Source of the DNA: DATKNA01 sp963786765
Lineage (GTDB): Bacteria; Actinomycetota; Actinomycetes; Actinomycetales; Kineosporiaceae
NCBI GenBank assembly: GCA_963786765.1
Contig: CAWBAJ010000013.1
Coordinates: 124,001 to 188,000, forward strand
Direction of reading: 5' to 3'
DNA length: 64,000 nt
In this document: piece after piece, positions 29,071 to 38,960 of the stretch
Layout: each line of letters starts with the position of its first letter
Position numbering within the stretch: the stretch's first letter is position 1
Notes under the pieces: generated by a model
Seen by the model: the letters and a program-made list of their open reading frames with translations, nothing else
Told to the model about the DNA's origin: nothing
The model's database searches: none
Program-made: the position numbers and the translations under genes

Positions 29071-30581
29071 ATGCCGCGACATCCAGCAGTTCCGCCTGCC
29101 CGACGCGGCGAGGGCCTGACCGAGGCCGAGATCGTCACCTGGAAGGTCAAGCCCGGCGACACCGTCGCGATCAACGACTCGTCGTCGAGATCGAGACCGC
29201 CAAGTCGCTGGTCGAGCTGCCCGTCGCCGTTCGCCGGCGTGGTCACCGAGCTGCTCGTGGCCGAGGGCACCACGGTCGACGTCGGCACGCCGATCATCGC
29301 GGTCGACACCGCGCCCGGCGTGGACCGCGCCGGACGCCGGCGGCGAGCCCGCCGGCCGAGCAGCCCGTCGCGCCGTTGCCGACGGCGACCCGCCCCGCGT
29401 GAGCAGGCGCCGGAGAGGGCGCCGTCGAGCCGGGCATGATCGGCGGCCCGGCGCCGGGCGGGCGCACGGCCGTGCTCGTCGGCTACGGCCCGCGCACCAC
29501 CTCGGCCAGCCGCCGCCCCCGCAAGCGCGCCGCGCCCGCGGCCGCACCGCCGGCTCCCCTGCCTCCGCCGCCGATCGAGGAAGTCCGGTCACGCCGACGA
29601 CCGCCGATCACGGACGCGCCATCGGTCCGCGCCGCCGGCGCCCGCCGTCGAGCGCCCGAGCCCGACGCACCAGCCGCCCGCGCCCACGTGCTGGCCAAGC
29701 CGCCGGTCCGCAAGCTCGCCAAGGACCTCGGCGTCGACCTCGCGCAGTGGTCGCCGCGAGCGGCGCCGGGCGGCGTCGTGACCCGCGACGACGTCGAGCT
29801 GCGCGCGCGGACCGCGGCCCGGCCGGACGCCGGCGTCCCGGCGCGCCGCGCCGCCCAGGCCTGCCCGGGCTGCCGCGCCGGCGAGCGCGAGACCCGATCC
29901 CGATCAAGGGCGTGCGCAAGGCGACCGCGGAGGCGATGGTCGCCTCGCGCCTTCACCGCGCCGCACGTCAGCGAGTTCGTCACCGTCGACGCCACCCGGA
30001 CCATGGAGCTCGTCGAGCGGCTGCGCGCGACCGCGAGTTCGCCGGCGTGAAGGTCTCGCCGCTGCTCGTCGTCGCGAAGGCGCTGCTCTCGCCGTGCGGC
30101 GGAACCCGGAGGTCAACGCCACCTGGGACGAGGCCGGCCGGCGAGATCGTCGTCAAGCACTACGTCAACCTCGGCATCGCGGCCGCCACCCCGCGCGGGC
30201 TCGTCGTCCCGAACGTCAAGGACGCCGACCGGATGTCGCTGCGGGAGCTGGCCGACGCGCTCGACGAGCTGACCGCACGGCGCGCGAGGGCCACACGCCG
30301 CCCACCGACATGGCCGGCGGCACGATCACGATCACGAACGTCGGCGTGTTCGGCATCGACCCGGGACGCCGATCCTGAACCCGGCGAGGCCGCGATCCTC
30401 GCGCTCGGCGCAGGTCCGCGGGCAGCCGTGGGTGCACAAGGGCAAGGTCAGGCCGCGCTGGGTGACCCAACTCGCGCTGAGCTTCGACCACCGCATCGTG
30501 GACGGCGACCTCGGCAGCCGCTTCCTCGCGGATGTCGCAGCCGTGCTGGAGGATCCGTCGAAGGCCCTCGTCTGGGGGTGA
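29071..30581 (+). CDS. pdhC: Dihydrolipoamide acyltransferase E2, frameshifted
   Basis: Acyltransferase core of the complex. The lipoyl domain is at the N-terminus: LPDAGEGLTEAEIVTWKVKPGD, then EIETAKSLVELPSPF with the lipoylated Lys. A Pro/Ala linker leads to the E1/E3-binding domain (VRKLAKDLGVDLAQW). The catalytic domain ends with LSFDHRIVDGDLGSRFLADVAAVLEDP, containing the His-Asp pair. More than eight indels break it, making it the most damaged gene here. The E3 subunit is not nearby. ATG 29071 is a tentative start. Confidence 0.85.
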
Positions 30582-30616
30582 GCCCGGCGCAGCGCACTCC
30601 TCGTGCCGGTACGCGA

Positions 30617-31759
30617 TCAGGGGCGCCCGGCAGCACCCGACGGGCGAGCGCCTCGGGGTGATGCCGCTCGAGTCGAGGACGGCGTCGGCGACGTCGGCCG
30701 CGTCGAGCTGCTCCTGCCGGCGCCAGGCCCCGGCGGCGACGCCGTCCAGCACCGCGTCGGGCCGGCCGATGAGGTCGTCCCCCGCGAGGCGGACACCCTC
30801 ACCTCGCCCTCGCGCCCGGATGCGCCGAGTCAGATCCTCCCGGCCAGCCCAGAGCCGGTGCACCGTCATCGCTGTCGCCCGTAGCGCGTCGCGGTACAGC
30901 TGCACGTCCTCCCGGGTGTCGACCGCCCCGCAGAGAACGAGGTGGGTGGCGCCGGCCGCGCCGAAGCAGTCCCACGCGGCAGCGACGTTGGCCGAGGCCA
31001 GCCGATGGCACGTCTCGGTTGCTCCCCGCGACGAACGACAACTGCCTCAGGTCGAGGAACGCCGCGCTACGCCCGGCACGGAGCAGGGCGGTGAAGGCGT
31101 GCCACCCGACCGTCGACGTGCCCACTCCGGTGGTGCCGCACAGCCAGAGAACGGTGCCCGGGACTGCGCTGCGTCGGCCGATCGCAACCGTGCCCCGGTG
31201 GAGCTCAGGGGCGACATGGGCGGAGGCGGCGCCGGGCACGTCGGCGGGCAATCGCGGGCAGTCGACGGGCAGGTCGACACCATGCGGACCGCGGCCGCGA
31301 CCTGGCTCGGGTCGAGCCCATCGGTGACCACGGTGGGCCCGAGCGGGCCGGCGCGTCCAGCTCCTGGTCGGCCCGGCGGACGGCGTCCCAGGACTCGCCG
31401 CCACCTCGCTGGTCGAGGCGCCGGCGCAACTCCTGCTCGCCGACGACCAGGCGGCAGAAGGTCACCTCCGCACCCACCAGCTGCTCGCTCGTCCATCCCG
31501 CCAGAGCCGGGTCCAGCACCCCGGACACGACGAGCGTCCGGATCCCGGCCGCCGCGTAGTTCGGCAGCAACGCACCGAGCACGCTGCCTTTCAGCCGGTG
31601 CCGGTCGGGGTCGTCCTCGCCGGCCGGGTAGCACATGCCCAGCTGGTCGATGTCGACGTAGCCACAGCGGGAGCCCCTTGCCGTCAGGTCCTCGTACAGC
31701 TGCCAGGCCACGGTCGACTTGCCCACCCCCGGTGGCCCGTACAGCCACACGACCCGCAT
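30617..31759 (-). CDS. Tandem P-loop NTPase domain protein, frameshifted
   Basis: Two AAA-type kinase-like halves. The first has a full Walker A, VVWLYGPPGVGKSTVAWQLY, at its N-terminus. The second begins TVLWLCGTTGVGTSTVGWHAF, where the Walker A Lys is Thr, so ATP binding there is doubtful. RTLVVSGVLD and the repeated AVLD(S/T)SG-type end suggest adenylate/shikimate-kinase-like folds. Frame breaks lie near 31350, 31010 and 30650, so the C-terminus is uncertain (30583-30620). Converges on the E2 gene. Function unknown. Confidence 0.65.
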
Positions 31760-31810
31760 CGCGCCATCTTCCCGCGACGGCCGAGGGGCCTAACTCCTCC
31801 GCCGGTGACG

Positions 31811-32805
31811 TCAGCGCCCCTCGGACGCCTCGCAGGAGCGGCTGCGCCGACGCGCGGGAGCGACGCTCCGACACGTGGACGAGCACCGAGCACCACATCC
31901 GATAGGGGCGCCAGCTCTCACCGATGGACTCCAGCTCCCGAGACGTGGCCGGCCGGCCCAGCCCGTACAGCCGCCCGACCCCGGCCATCGTGATCTCGTC
32001 CGGCGGCAGCGCGTCGACCAGGCCCGGCGCCGCGCAGCACGATCGCGCTCGAGAAGAAGGGCCCGATCCCGGGAGCCGCCGGAGTTCGCCGTCGCCTCCT
32101 CGACGGGCAGCTCGCGCAGGCGGGCCCGGTCCAGGAGGCCCTCCAGCGCCGCGCGCGCGATCGCGTGCAGCCGCCGATCTTCTCGGCCGGCAACCCGGGC
32201 ACCGAGGACACGGCGAGGAGCTGATGCGGGGTGGGAAGGCGCTGAGGCGAGCCGTCCAGGGACAGCGATCGCCGTGCTCCTCCGCCATCCGCTGCCGGAT
32301 CCGCGGCCCTGGGCGGCGCTGATCCGATGAGCGAGGACGAAGTGGCACGCAGCCTCGTACGGGGAGTGGAAGAGCACCGGGCGCAGGTAGCCGATGTTCC
32401 TCCTGCAGGCCGGCGACGATGTGGTCGCGCCGCCCGACGTCCGTACCCGCCGCCGTCGGCGTCCAGGGACAGGACCGAGAGCGCCTGACGCCAGCCGGCG
32501 TCCAGGCCGACCTAACCGACCCGTCGACGCTCCCGACGATCGGCGCCCGCGGGGTCCTGCCGCAGCCGGACGGCGACAGCGCCCTGCCAGCCCTCCACCG
32601 GGAAGGCCATCACGATCTCGCCGGGGTCGTGCGCGGAGGTGACCCACCCCCCGAAGTACGTGTTCTGGGTCGCGAGGTCGAAGGGCCCGTCCGGAACGAA
32701 GCGTCGTTCCACCGAGGCCTCGTTGCCCGTGCTCTGCGCGATCATGATTGCGACGTCCTTCCAAGAGGGCGATCCAGCCGAGTCGATCGCCATCGTCCTG
32801 CGCAT
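31811..32805 (-). CDS. DNA-3-methyladenine glycosylase II family (AlkA-like), frameshifted
   Basis: Base-excision repair glycosylase of the HhH superfamily. The N-terminal domain reads ERRFVPDGPFDLATQNTYF and VMAFPVEGWQGAVAVRL, the middle YLRPVLFHSPYEAACHFVLAHRIS, and the end ESWRPYRMWCSVLVHV. These are characteristic of actinobacterial AlkA relatives. Several indels (near 32500, 32395, 32280, 32175, 32060, 31935) break it. It is divergent from a WYL regulator with only 43 bases between starts. Confidence 0.75.
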
Positions 32806-32810
32806 TACCA

Positions 32811-32823
32811 GACACCTCGTGTC
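32811..32823. promoter_or_regulatory. Palindrome in the alkA / WYL divergent promoter
   Basis: GACAC-CTC-GTGTC is a perfect 5-bp palindrome centred in the 43 bases between the AlkA-like and WYL-regulator starts. It is well placed to be bound by the WYL protein and to control both genes. Confidence 0.35.
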
Positions 32824-32848
32824 ATGATTCTTCGCCTAACCTCTCCGC

Positions 32849-33902
32849 ATGCGCGCCGACCGCTTGCTTCTACTGGTGCTGCTGCTCCAGGCGCACGGTC
32901 GCCTCTCGGCCCCGGTGCTCGCCCGGCGCCTCGAGGTCTCCGTGCGCACGGTGCTGCGCGACGTGGAGGCCTTGAGTGCGGCCGGGGTCCCCGTCTACAC
33001 GTCGCGGGGGCGACAGGGAGGTGTGGTCCTCGTCGAGGGGTATCGCATCGGCGCGGAACACCTGACCCCGGGCGAGGCGACCAGCCTCGCCGCGGGAAGC
33101 CGGAACTCGTGGCGGACCTGGGGCTGGGGGACGCGCTCGACCTGGCGATGGAGAAGATCGTGGGCGCCGGTGCGGCGGGCCGGTGCGGGCCGGCGTCGAG
33201 CACGGCCGCGGGCGGATCCTCGTGGACGCCCAGCAGTGGATGCGCACCGGCCGACCCCGTCCCGTCTGCTTCCCGGTGGTCCACGACGGCGTCAGCCGGG
33301 CCCGGCGGCTGCTCCTGGACTACGTGGACAGCGAGGACCGCCGAAGCGCCAGGTGGCCTTGTCGACCCGGTCGGGCTCGTGGCGAAAGCCGGGATCTGGT
33401 ACCTCGTGGCCGTCCCGCGGCCCGGCCATGACACCGGTGGAGCCCGACGGAGGGCCCGGTGGCCCTCGGAGGTCGCCTGTTCCGGGTGGCCCGGGTCCGG
33501 GCCTGCGAGGTGACGGGGGCGCCACGGCCGACGTCCCGCGCAGGACTCGCCGACCTGGAGGAGGCCTGGACGGCGCTGCGCGCGCAGGCCGAGGAGCGCC
33601 GGTCCGCGACCTGCCGGCGACGGTCCGCGGTTTCGCCCCGGCGGCGCTGCCGATGGTGCGACGCCTGCTGGCTGGCCGGGTGGTCGAGGGCGGCGCGCCG
33701 TCCCCGCTTCCCGAGGGCTTCGGCGACGCCGGCCGAGCTGCGGGTGGGCTTCGGGGGCACCCGGCACGCCGTCGGCCGAGGTGCTCCGGCCCGGCACGAC
33801 ACCGTGGAGGGCCGCGAGTCGCCCCCGGCGACCTCAGGGTGGCGCTCCGCGAGCGCCGCCCAGGAGCTGGTGGACCTGTACGACGCGGCGTCGTCCACGT
33901 GA
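32849..33902 (+). CDS. WYL-domain (YafY/PafBC-like) transcriptional regulator, frameshifted
   Basis: About 350 residues. The N-terminal HTH is RADRLLLLVLLLQAHGRLSAPVLARRLEVSVRTVLRDVEAL; the wing ends SRGRQGGVVLVEGYR. A WYL-type sensor domain follows (RLLLDYVDSEDRR, KAGIWYLVAV). WYL regulators often respond to DNA damage or nucleic-acid ligands, which fits the divergent glycosylase gene. Frame breaks occur near 33095, 33195, 33340, 33455 and 33600. The stop at 33900-33902 is from the last frame. Confidence 0.8.
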
Positions 33903-33938
33903 ATATGGGCGACACCCCCGAGCCGCCGGAGCCGCGCC

Positions 33939-34987
33939 GTGACCCTTCAGCAGACCTCCGAGCAGACGCCGCAGCAGCAGGACTTCCGCTCGTCGACATC
34001 TCCCGGTCCCGCGACCCCGCCCAGCGGGAGGAGTTCCTCGCCCGGCTGCCGGCACGCCGCGCACGACATCGGCTTCTTCTACGTGGTCGGGCACGGCGTC
34101 CCGCAGGAGGTCACGGACGCCGTGCTGGAGCAGGCCCGGGCTGTTCTTCGCGTTGCCGCTCGAGGACAGGCTCGCGATCGAGAACGTCAACTCCCTGCAC
34201 CTCCGCGGCTACAGCCGCGTGGGCACCGAGCGCACGGCGGGGGCCGCCGACCAGCGCGACCAGCTGGACGTCGGGACCGAGCGCCCGCCCCTCGCCGAGG
34301 TGCCGCCCGGCAAGCCCTACCTGGGGCTGATCGGCCCGAACCAGTGGCCACCCGCGGCCCCGGGCCTGCAGCCCGCCATACTCCTGGCTCGCGGAGGCCG
34401 ACCGCGTCTCCCGCGAGGTGCTCCGTGCCCTCGCCGTCGCGCTCGGCCAGTCCGAGACGTACTTCGACCAGTGGTTCGACGACGAGGCGCACACCCACCT
34501 CCAAGGTCGCGCACTATCCCGGCCGCGAGCAGGTGGAGTCGGACCAGGGCGTCGGCGCGCACAAGGACTACGGCTGGCTCGCCCTCCTGCTGCAGGACGA
34601 CCTCGGCGGCCTGCAGGTCGAGGCCACGGACGGGTCCTGGATCGACGCGGTCCCGGCGCCCGGGGCCTTCGTGTTCAACATCGGCGAGATGCTCGAGGTC
34701 GCCACCCAGGGCTACCTGCGCGCCACCCGGCACCGGGTGGTGAGCCCGCCCGCGCGGCGCGACCGGTACAGCATCCCGGTGTTCCTCGGGCCGCGCCTGG
34801 ACGCCGTCGTGCAGCCGCTGCAGCTCCCGCCGGAGCTGGCCGCTGAGGCGGGCGGCGTGGAGCAGGATCCGCAGAACCCGATCCTTGCCAGTACGGCTCC
34901 AACCAGCTGAGGGGCTGGTTGCGTAGCCACCCCCGCGTCGCCGAGCGGTGGTGGCCGGACGGCCGTCCGGCCACCACCGGAGCCTGA
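33939..34987 (+). CDS. 2-oxoglutarate/Fe(II)-dependent oxygenase (isopenicillin N synthase-like), frameshifted
   Basis: About 345 residues. The N-terminal DIGFFYVVGHGVP motif is typical of plant/IPNS-type dioxygenases. The iron ligands are His and Asp in VGAHKDYGWLALL and His in ATRHRVVSP; the 2OG-binding Arg-x-Ser is in RYSIPVFLGP. Breaks near 34010-34140, 34385, 34500 and 34890; after the last one the protein continues YGSNQLRGWLRSHPRVAERWWPD to the TGA at 34985-34987. Substrate unknown. Confidence 0.83.
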
Positions 34988-35002
34988 CGGAGCCTGGATC
35001 GC

Positions 35003-35234
35003 CTACTCCAGGCCAGAAGCCCTTCGTCCCGGCGGGGATGCGACGCAGCCCGGCCGACCCGAAGTCGACGACGAGGTAGTCGGGGGTCACCTCGGTGACC
35101 CGGCCCATTCCCCAGCTGTCGAGGGTCATGCGGTCACCGACCGCGAAGCCGTCGGTCGAGGGCGGCTCGTACTCCTCCCGGGTGAAGGGGCTGGTGGCGA
35201 GGCTGCGGGCGGGATGGCGCGGAAGGCGGGGCAC
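35003..35234 (-). CDS. Small conserved actinobacterial protein
   Basis: About 76 residues. PFTREEYEPPSTDGFAVGDR followed by GMGRVTEVTPDYLVVDFGSAGLRRIPAGTKGF looks like an SH3-like beta barrel seen in many actinobacterial hypothetical proteins. GTG 35234 is likely the start. A one-base shift near 35015 leads to SGLE and TAG at 35003-35005. It converges on the oxygenase gene, with stops 15 bases apart. Confidence 0.65.
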
Positions 35235-35308
35235 AGGGTCAAGTGTGAGGCATGCGGCGCGATCTCCGCCCGACCTGCGTCGATTCACACCCGTGATAGG
35301 CAAGGCGC

Positions 35309-38300
35309 GTGACGACGTCCCTGCCCCTGCGCCCCTCGGCCGCCCCCGAGATCACGTCATGGAACCGGCTGCCGATGCATTCCGTGCCGCGCCGCAGGGC
35401 GATCTGGGTGGACCTGGTGGAGCTCGACGGCAGCTGGCGGTTCGAGCTGTTCGGAACCCCCGAGGAAGCCCTGGCGGCGACCCCGCCTGCGAGCGAGATC
35501 GCCGTCCCCGGCGCGTGGACGCTGGAGGCGTTCGACGACGTCCACGTCGTGGGCGACCTGCCCCACTACACCAACATCCAGATGCCCTTCGCCGGCCGGC
35601 CGCCCCACCCGCCGGCCGACCGCAACCCGACGGGGGTCTACGAGCGCGAGATCGAGGTGCCGGCGTCCTGGAGCGGCCGGCGGATCGTGCTGCACGTGGG
35701 CGCCGCCGAGAGCGTCCTCCTCGTGCACCTCGACGGCGCCGAGGTCGGCGTCGGCAAGGACTCCCACCTGGCGAGCGAGTTCGACGTCACGCCCTACCTC
35801 ACGCCCGACAGCACGAGCACGCTGCGGCTCGTCGTCGTCAAGTGGTCCGACGCGAGCTACATCGAGGACCAGGACGAGTGGTGGCACGGCGGGATCACCC
35901 GCTCGGTCTTCCTGTACGCGACCGCGCCCGTGCACCTCGCGCACGTCCACGTGGTGGCCGACGTGGCGGTTCCGGGAGCGGCCGCGGACGCCGGCCCCGT
36001 TGCGCCCCTCTCCTCGAAGGCGCGACGGCGAGCGGGCGGCTGCAGGTCGACGTCCACGTGGGTGCGCCCGGCACCGAGGTCCGGACGGCTGGACCGTCCG
36101 GCTGCGGCTGAGCGGCCCCGGCGCCCCTTCCGCCGGAGGGGACGCGGCGCTGGACCAGGCGGCGGCCGGATCCGTACCGGCCTCGGCCGCGGTCGACACC
36201 CCTGAGGCCAGGGCGGCAGGAGAGTATCCGGGGCTCACTGCGGTGGCGGCCGGGCGCATCCAGTACCTGCGCGCCGCCGGCGCCGAGCTCACGCCGGACG
36301 AGGTGGAGCTGGGGAGGGCGATCGAGCAGTACCGGCGTCCGCTGGGCATGGGCCGGCTCGGCTGGAGCTCGACGTCCCCCACGTCCGGCCCTGGACCGCC
36401 GAGCTCCCGCACCTGTACGACCTCGAGGTCACGCTGCACGGCCCGGACGGGGCGGCGGTCGAGCGGGCGACGTACCGGGTCGGGTTCCGCCGGGTCGAGG
36501 TCGTGGGCAACGACCTGCTGGTCAACGGCGTCCGTGTGATGGTGCGCGGGGTCAACCGTCACGACTTCGACCCTGTGCGCGGACGCACGATGAGCCCGCA
36601 GCGGTTCCGGGACGACCTGGCGGTGATGAAGCAGTTCGGGTTCAACGCCGTCCGGACGTCGCACTACCCGAACGACCCGGCCCTGCTCGACGCCGCGGAC
36701 GAGCTCGGCCTGTTCGTCATCGACGAGGCCGACATCGAGTGCCACGCGTACGCCCACCATGTCGCGGACATGCCCGAGTACACCGCCGCCTTCGTGGACC
36801 GGGTGGCGCGGATGGTCCGCCGCGATGTCAACCATCCCAGCGTGATCCTCTGGTCGCTCGGCAACGAGAGCGGCTACGGGGCCAACCACGACGCCGCCGC
36901 CGGCTGGGTGCGCCGGGAGGACCCGACCCGGCCGCTGCATTACGAGGGCGCGATCATGTTCGACTGGACCGGCCGGAAGACGGCGAGCGACATCGTCTGT
37001 CCGATGTACGCGACCATCGAGTCCCTCGTCGCGCACGCGACGAAACGGCACCCAACGGCACCCGGTGATCCTCTGCGAGTACTCGCACGCGATGGGGAAC
37101 AGCAACGGGAATCTCGCCGACTACTGGCAGGCGTTCGAGTCGACGCCCGGGCTGCAGGGCGGGTTCATCTGGGAGTTCTGGGACCACGGCATTCTCCAGC
37201 GGCTGCCGGACGGCGACGCTCCGGGCCTTCCCGTCGGGAAGGCGGGCCGCTGCGGGAACTGCCGGAGATGCCGGGGAACGGGATGCCCCCGAAGGGGTAC
37301 CGCTGGGCGTACGGCGGCGATTTCGGCGACGAGCCGAACGACGGCAACTTCGTCGCGGACGGCATGGTGTTCCCCGACCGCTCGCCGAAGCCCGCCATGC
37401 ACGAGCACCGCGCGCTCGCCTCACCCGTGCGGATCCTGGCCGGCGACGACCCGGCCGGCGCGCCCCGCTCCGTCGTCCTGGAGAACCGCCAGGACGTCCG
37501 CGACCTGTCCTGGCTCCGTGCGGAGTGGTTCGTCCTCTCCGACGGTCCTGATCGCCCCGGGGTCGCCGAGAGCGTGCCCTGCGAGCTGCCCGACCTGCCG
37601 GCGGGCGGTACCGCGCGGCTCGAGGTTCCGGCCTGGCTGCTCGCGCGGGTCGCGGGCGAGGCCGACCCGGACGCGGAGGCGTGGCTGTCACTGCGCGTCT
37701 ACGCCGCAGAGGCGACGCCACGTGCACCTGAAGGGGCCCTGGTGGCAGAACAGCAGGTGCCTGTGCACGTGGAGCGCCGCGAGCTGCCGGCGCGTGCGGG
37801 GGCCGCGCGCAGTCGTGAGAGGCGGCCGCTCGTGGACGCCGACGGCCTGCTCGTGCACACCGCACTCGCGGCGCCGCCGCGGCTCTCCCTGTGGCGTGCT
37901 CCCACCGACAACGACCGGATCGGCGGCATGGGGGAGCGCTGGGCGCAGTTCGGGCTCGACCGGCTGGAGCGGCGGCTCGTGGCTGTGGAGGAGCAGGACG
38001 GCGCGACGGTGGTGACCGCGGACGCCGTCACGGGCGGCGCCCACACGGTCCGGCACACGCAGACCCTGACGCCGCTCGACGGCGGTGGCGTGCTCGTCGA
38101 GGAGGTCGCCGTCGTCCCCGACGGGCTCGAGGACCTGCCCCGGGTCGGCTCCGTGTTCGAGGTGTCCGGGGACGTGCCGGCGTCCTGGGTGCGCTGGTTC
38201 GGTGGCGGGCCGTTCGAGTGCTACCCGGACCGGCAGGCTGCGGCCGTCGTCGGCCTGCACGCGAGCCCTCTCGAGGACTTGTTCACGCCCTACATCCTGC

Positions 38301-38641
38301 CCCAGGAGAGTGGTGGACGGTCCGGGGTGCGCTCGTTCGCGCTCGGGGACGGGGACTTCCTGCCCCCGAGCGAGGACTCCGCCCCGGGTGGACGGATGTG
38401 GCGCTGGCAGCCCTCCCTGCGGGTGCACCTCGACGAGCCGCGACAGGTCAGCATCACGCGGTACAGGGCGCATGACCTCGCGACGGCTACGCACTCGGAC
38501 CAGCTCGTCCCGCGCCCCGAGGTCGTCGTCCACGTCGACGCGGCCCACCGCGGCCTCGGGACCGCCTCCTGCGGGCCGGACACGCTCCCGCCCTACCTGC
38601 TGGGCGCGGGCGAGTACCGCTGGTCGTACGTGCTCAACTGA
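35309..38641 (+). CDS. lacZ: Beta-galactosidase, GH2 (LacZ type), frameshifted
   Basis: About 1105 residues. The N-terminal sugar-binding domain contains IQMPFAGRPPHPPADRNPTGVYER. The TIM barrel has GVNRHDFDPVRGR, the acid/base Glu in WSLGNESGYG, and the nucleophile Glu in VILCEYSHAMGNSNG. The C-terminal beta domain (bgal_small_N) runs from about 37790. GTG 35309 is the start. Frame breaks near 36010-36110, 36360, 37055 and 37240 are small indels with conserved sequence on both sides. No sugar transporter is adjacent. Confidence 0.9.
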
Positions 38642-38655
38642 CCCACCCCAAAACG

Positions 38656-38714
38656 ACGATCAAGGAAAGTTGGGGATCACGGCGAACCATGATCCCCAAC
38701 TTTTCCTTGATCGT
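38656..38714. terminator. Long hairpin, ~24-bp stem, after lacZ
   Basis: ACGATCAAGGAAA-GTTGGGG... at 38656-38679 pairs with 38690-38714 with a single one-base bulge and a 10-base loop. It starts 15 bases after the lacZ stop and faces the end of a leftward gene, so it can terminate both. Confidence 0.8.
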
Positions 38715-38729
38715 TGCTACTCAGGAGGG

Positions 38730-38960
38730 TCAGCGGTTGCCCGCGACGGGCTCCTCCTCGGGGGCGCGGGCGACATGGCGACCATGGGCGGGGTGATCGC
38801 CGTTCGCTACCTCGGCGACGTGGTGGCCGTCAGCGACCTCGGCGACGTGGTGGCCGTCAGTGACCTCCGCGGGGTGGCCGTTGGCAGCCACGATCTTGTG
38901 CCGGCCGTGCTCCACTTCGCCCTCCAACGGGGTGTCGGTGGATCCGGCGCCCGGGATCAT
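38730..38960 (-). CDS. Small His-rich repeat protein coupled to MFS exporter
   Basis: 76 residues from an ATG that overlaps the MFS stop (ATGA). The core is three copies of a nine-residue repeat, HHVAEVADG, encoded by a 27-base DNA repeat at 38811-38880. Histidines make up a large share of the product, suggesting metal binding or just repeat drift. There is no signal peptide. I know no family for it; the coupling and preserved frame are the only support. Confidence 0.4.
   Translation of the reverse strand: MIPGAGSTDTPLEGEVEHGRHKIVAANGHPAEVTDGHHVAEVADGHHVAEVANGDHPAHGRHVARAPEEEPVAGNR
38811..38880. repeat. 27-bp tandem repeat inside the His-rich ORF
   Basis: Units begin at 38811, 38838 and 38865, each containing CTCGGCGACGTGGTGGCCGT or a variant. 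The 27-base period keeps a nine-codon frame on the minus strand. Confidence 0.75.

Noticed and set aside
26916..30581. Decayed (pseudogene) 2-oxoacid dehydrogenase operon
   Set aside because: All catalytic motifs survive, codon bias is kept across breaks and the neighbouring unrelated genes on both strands are equally broken. Sequence error is the simpler explanation.
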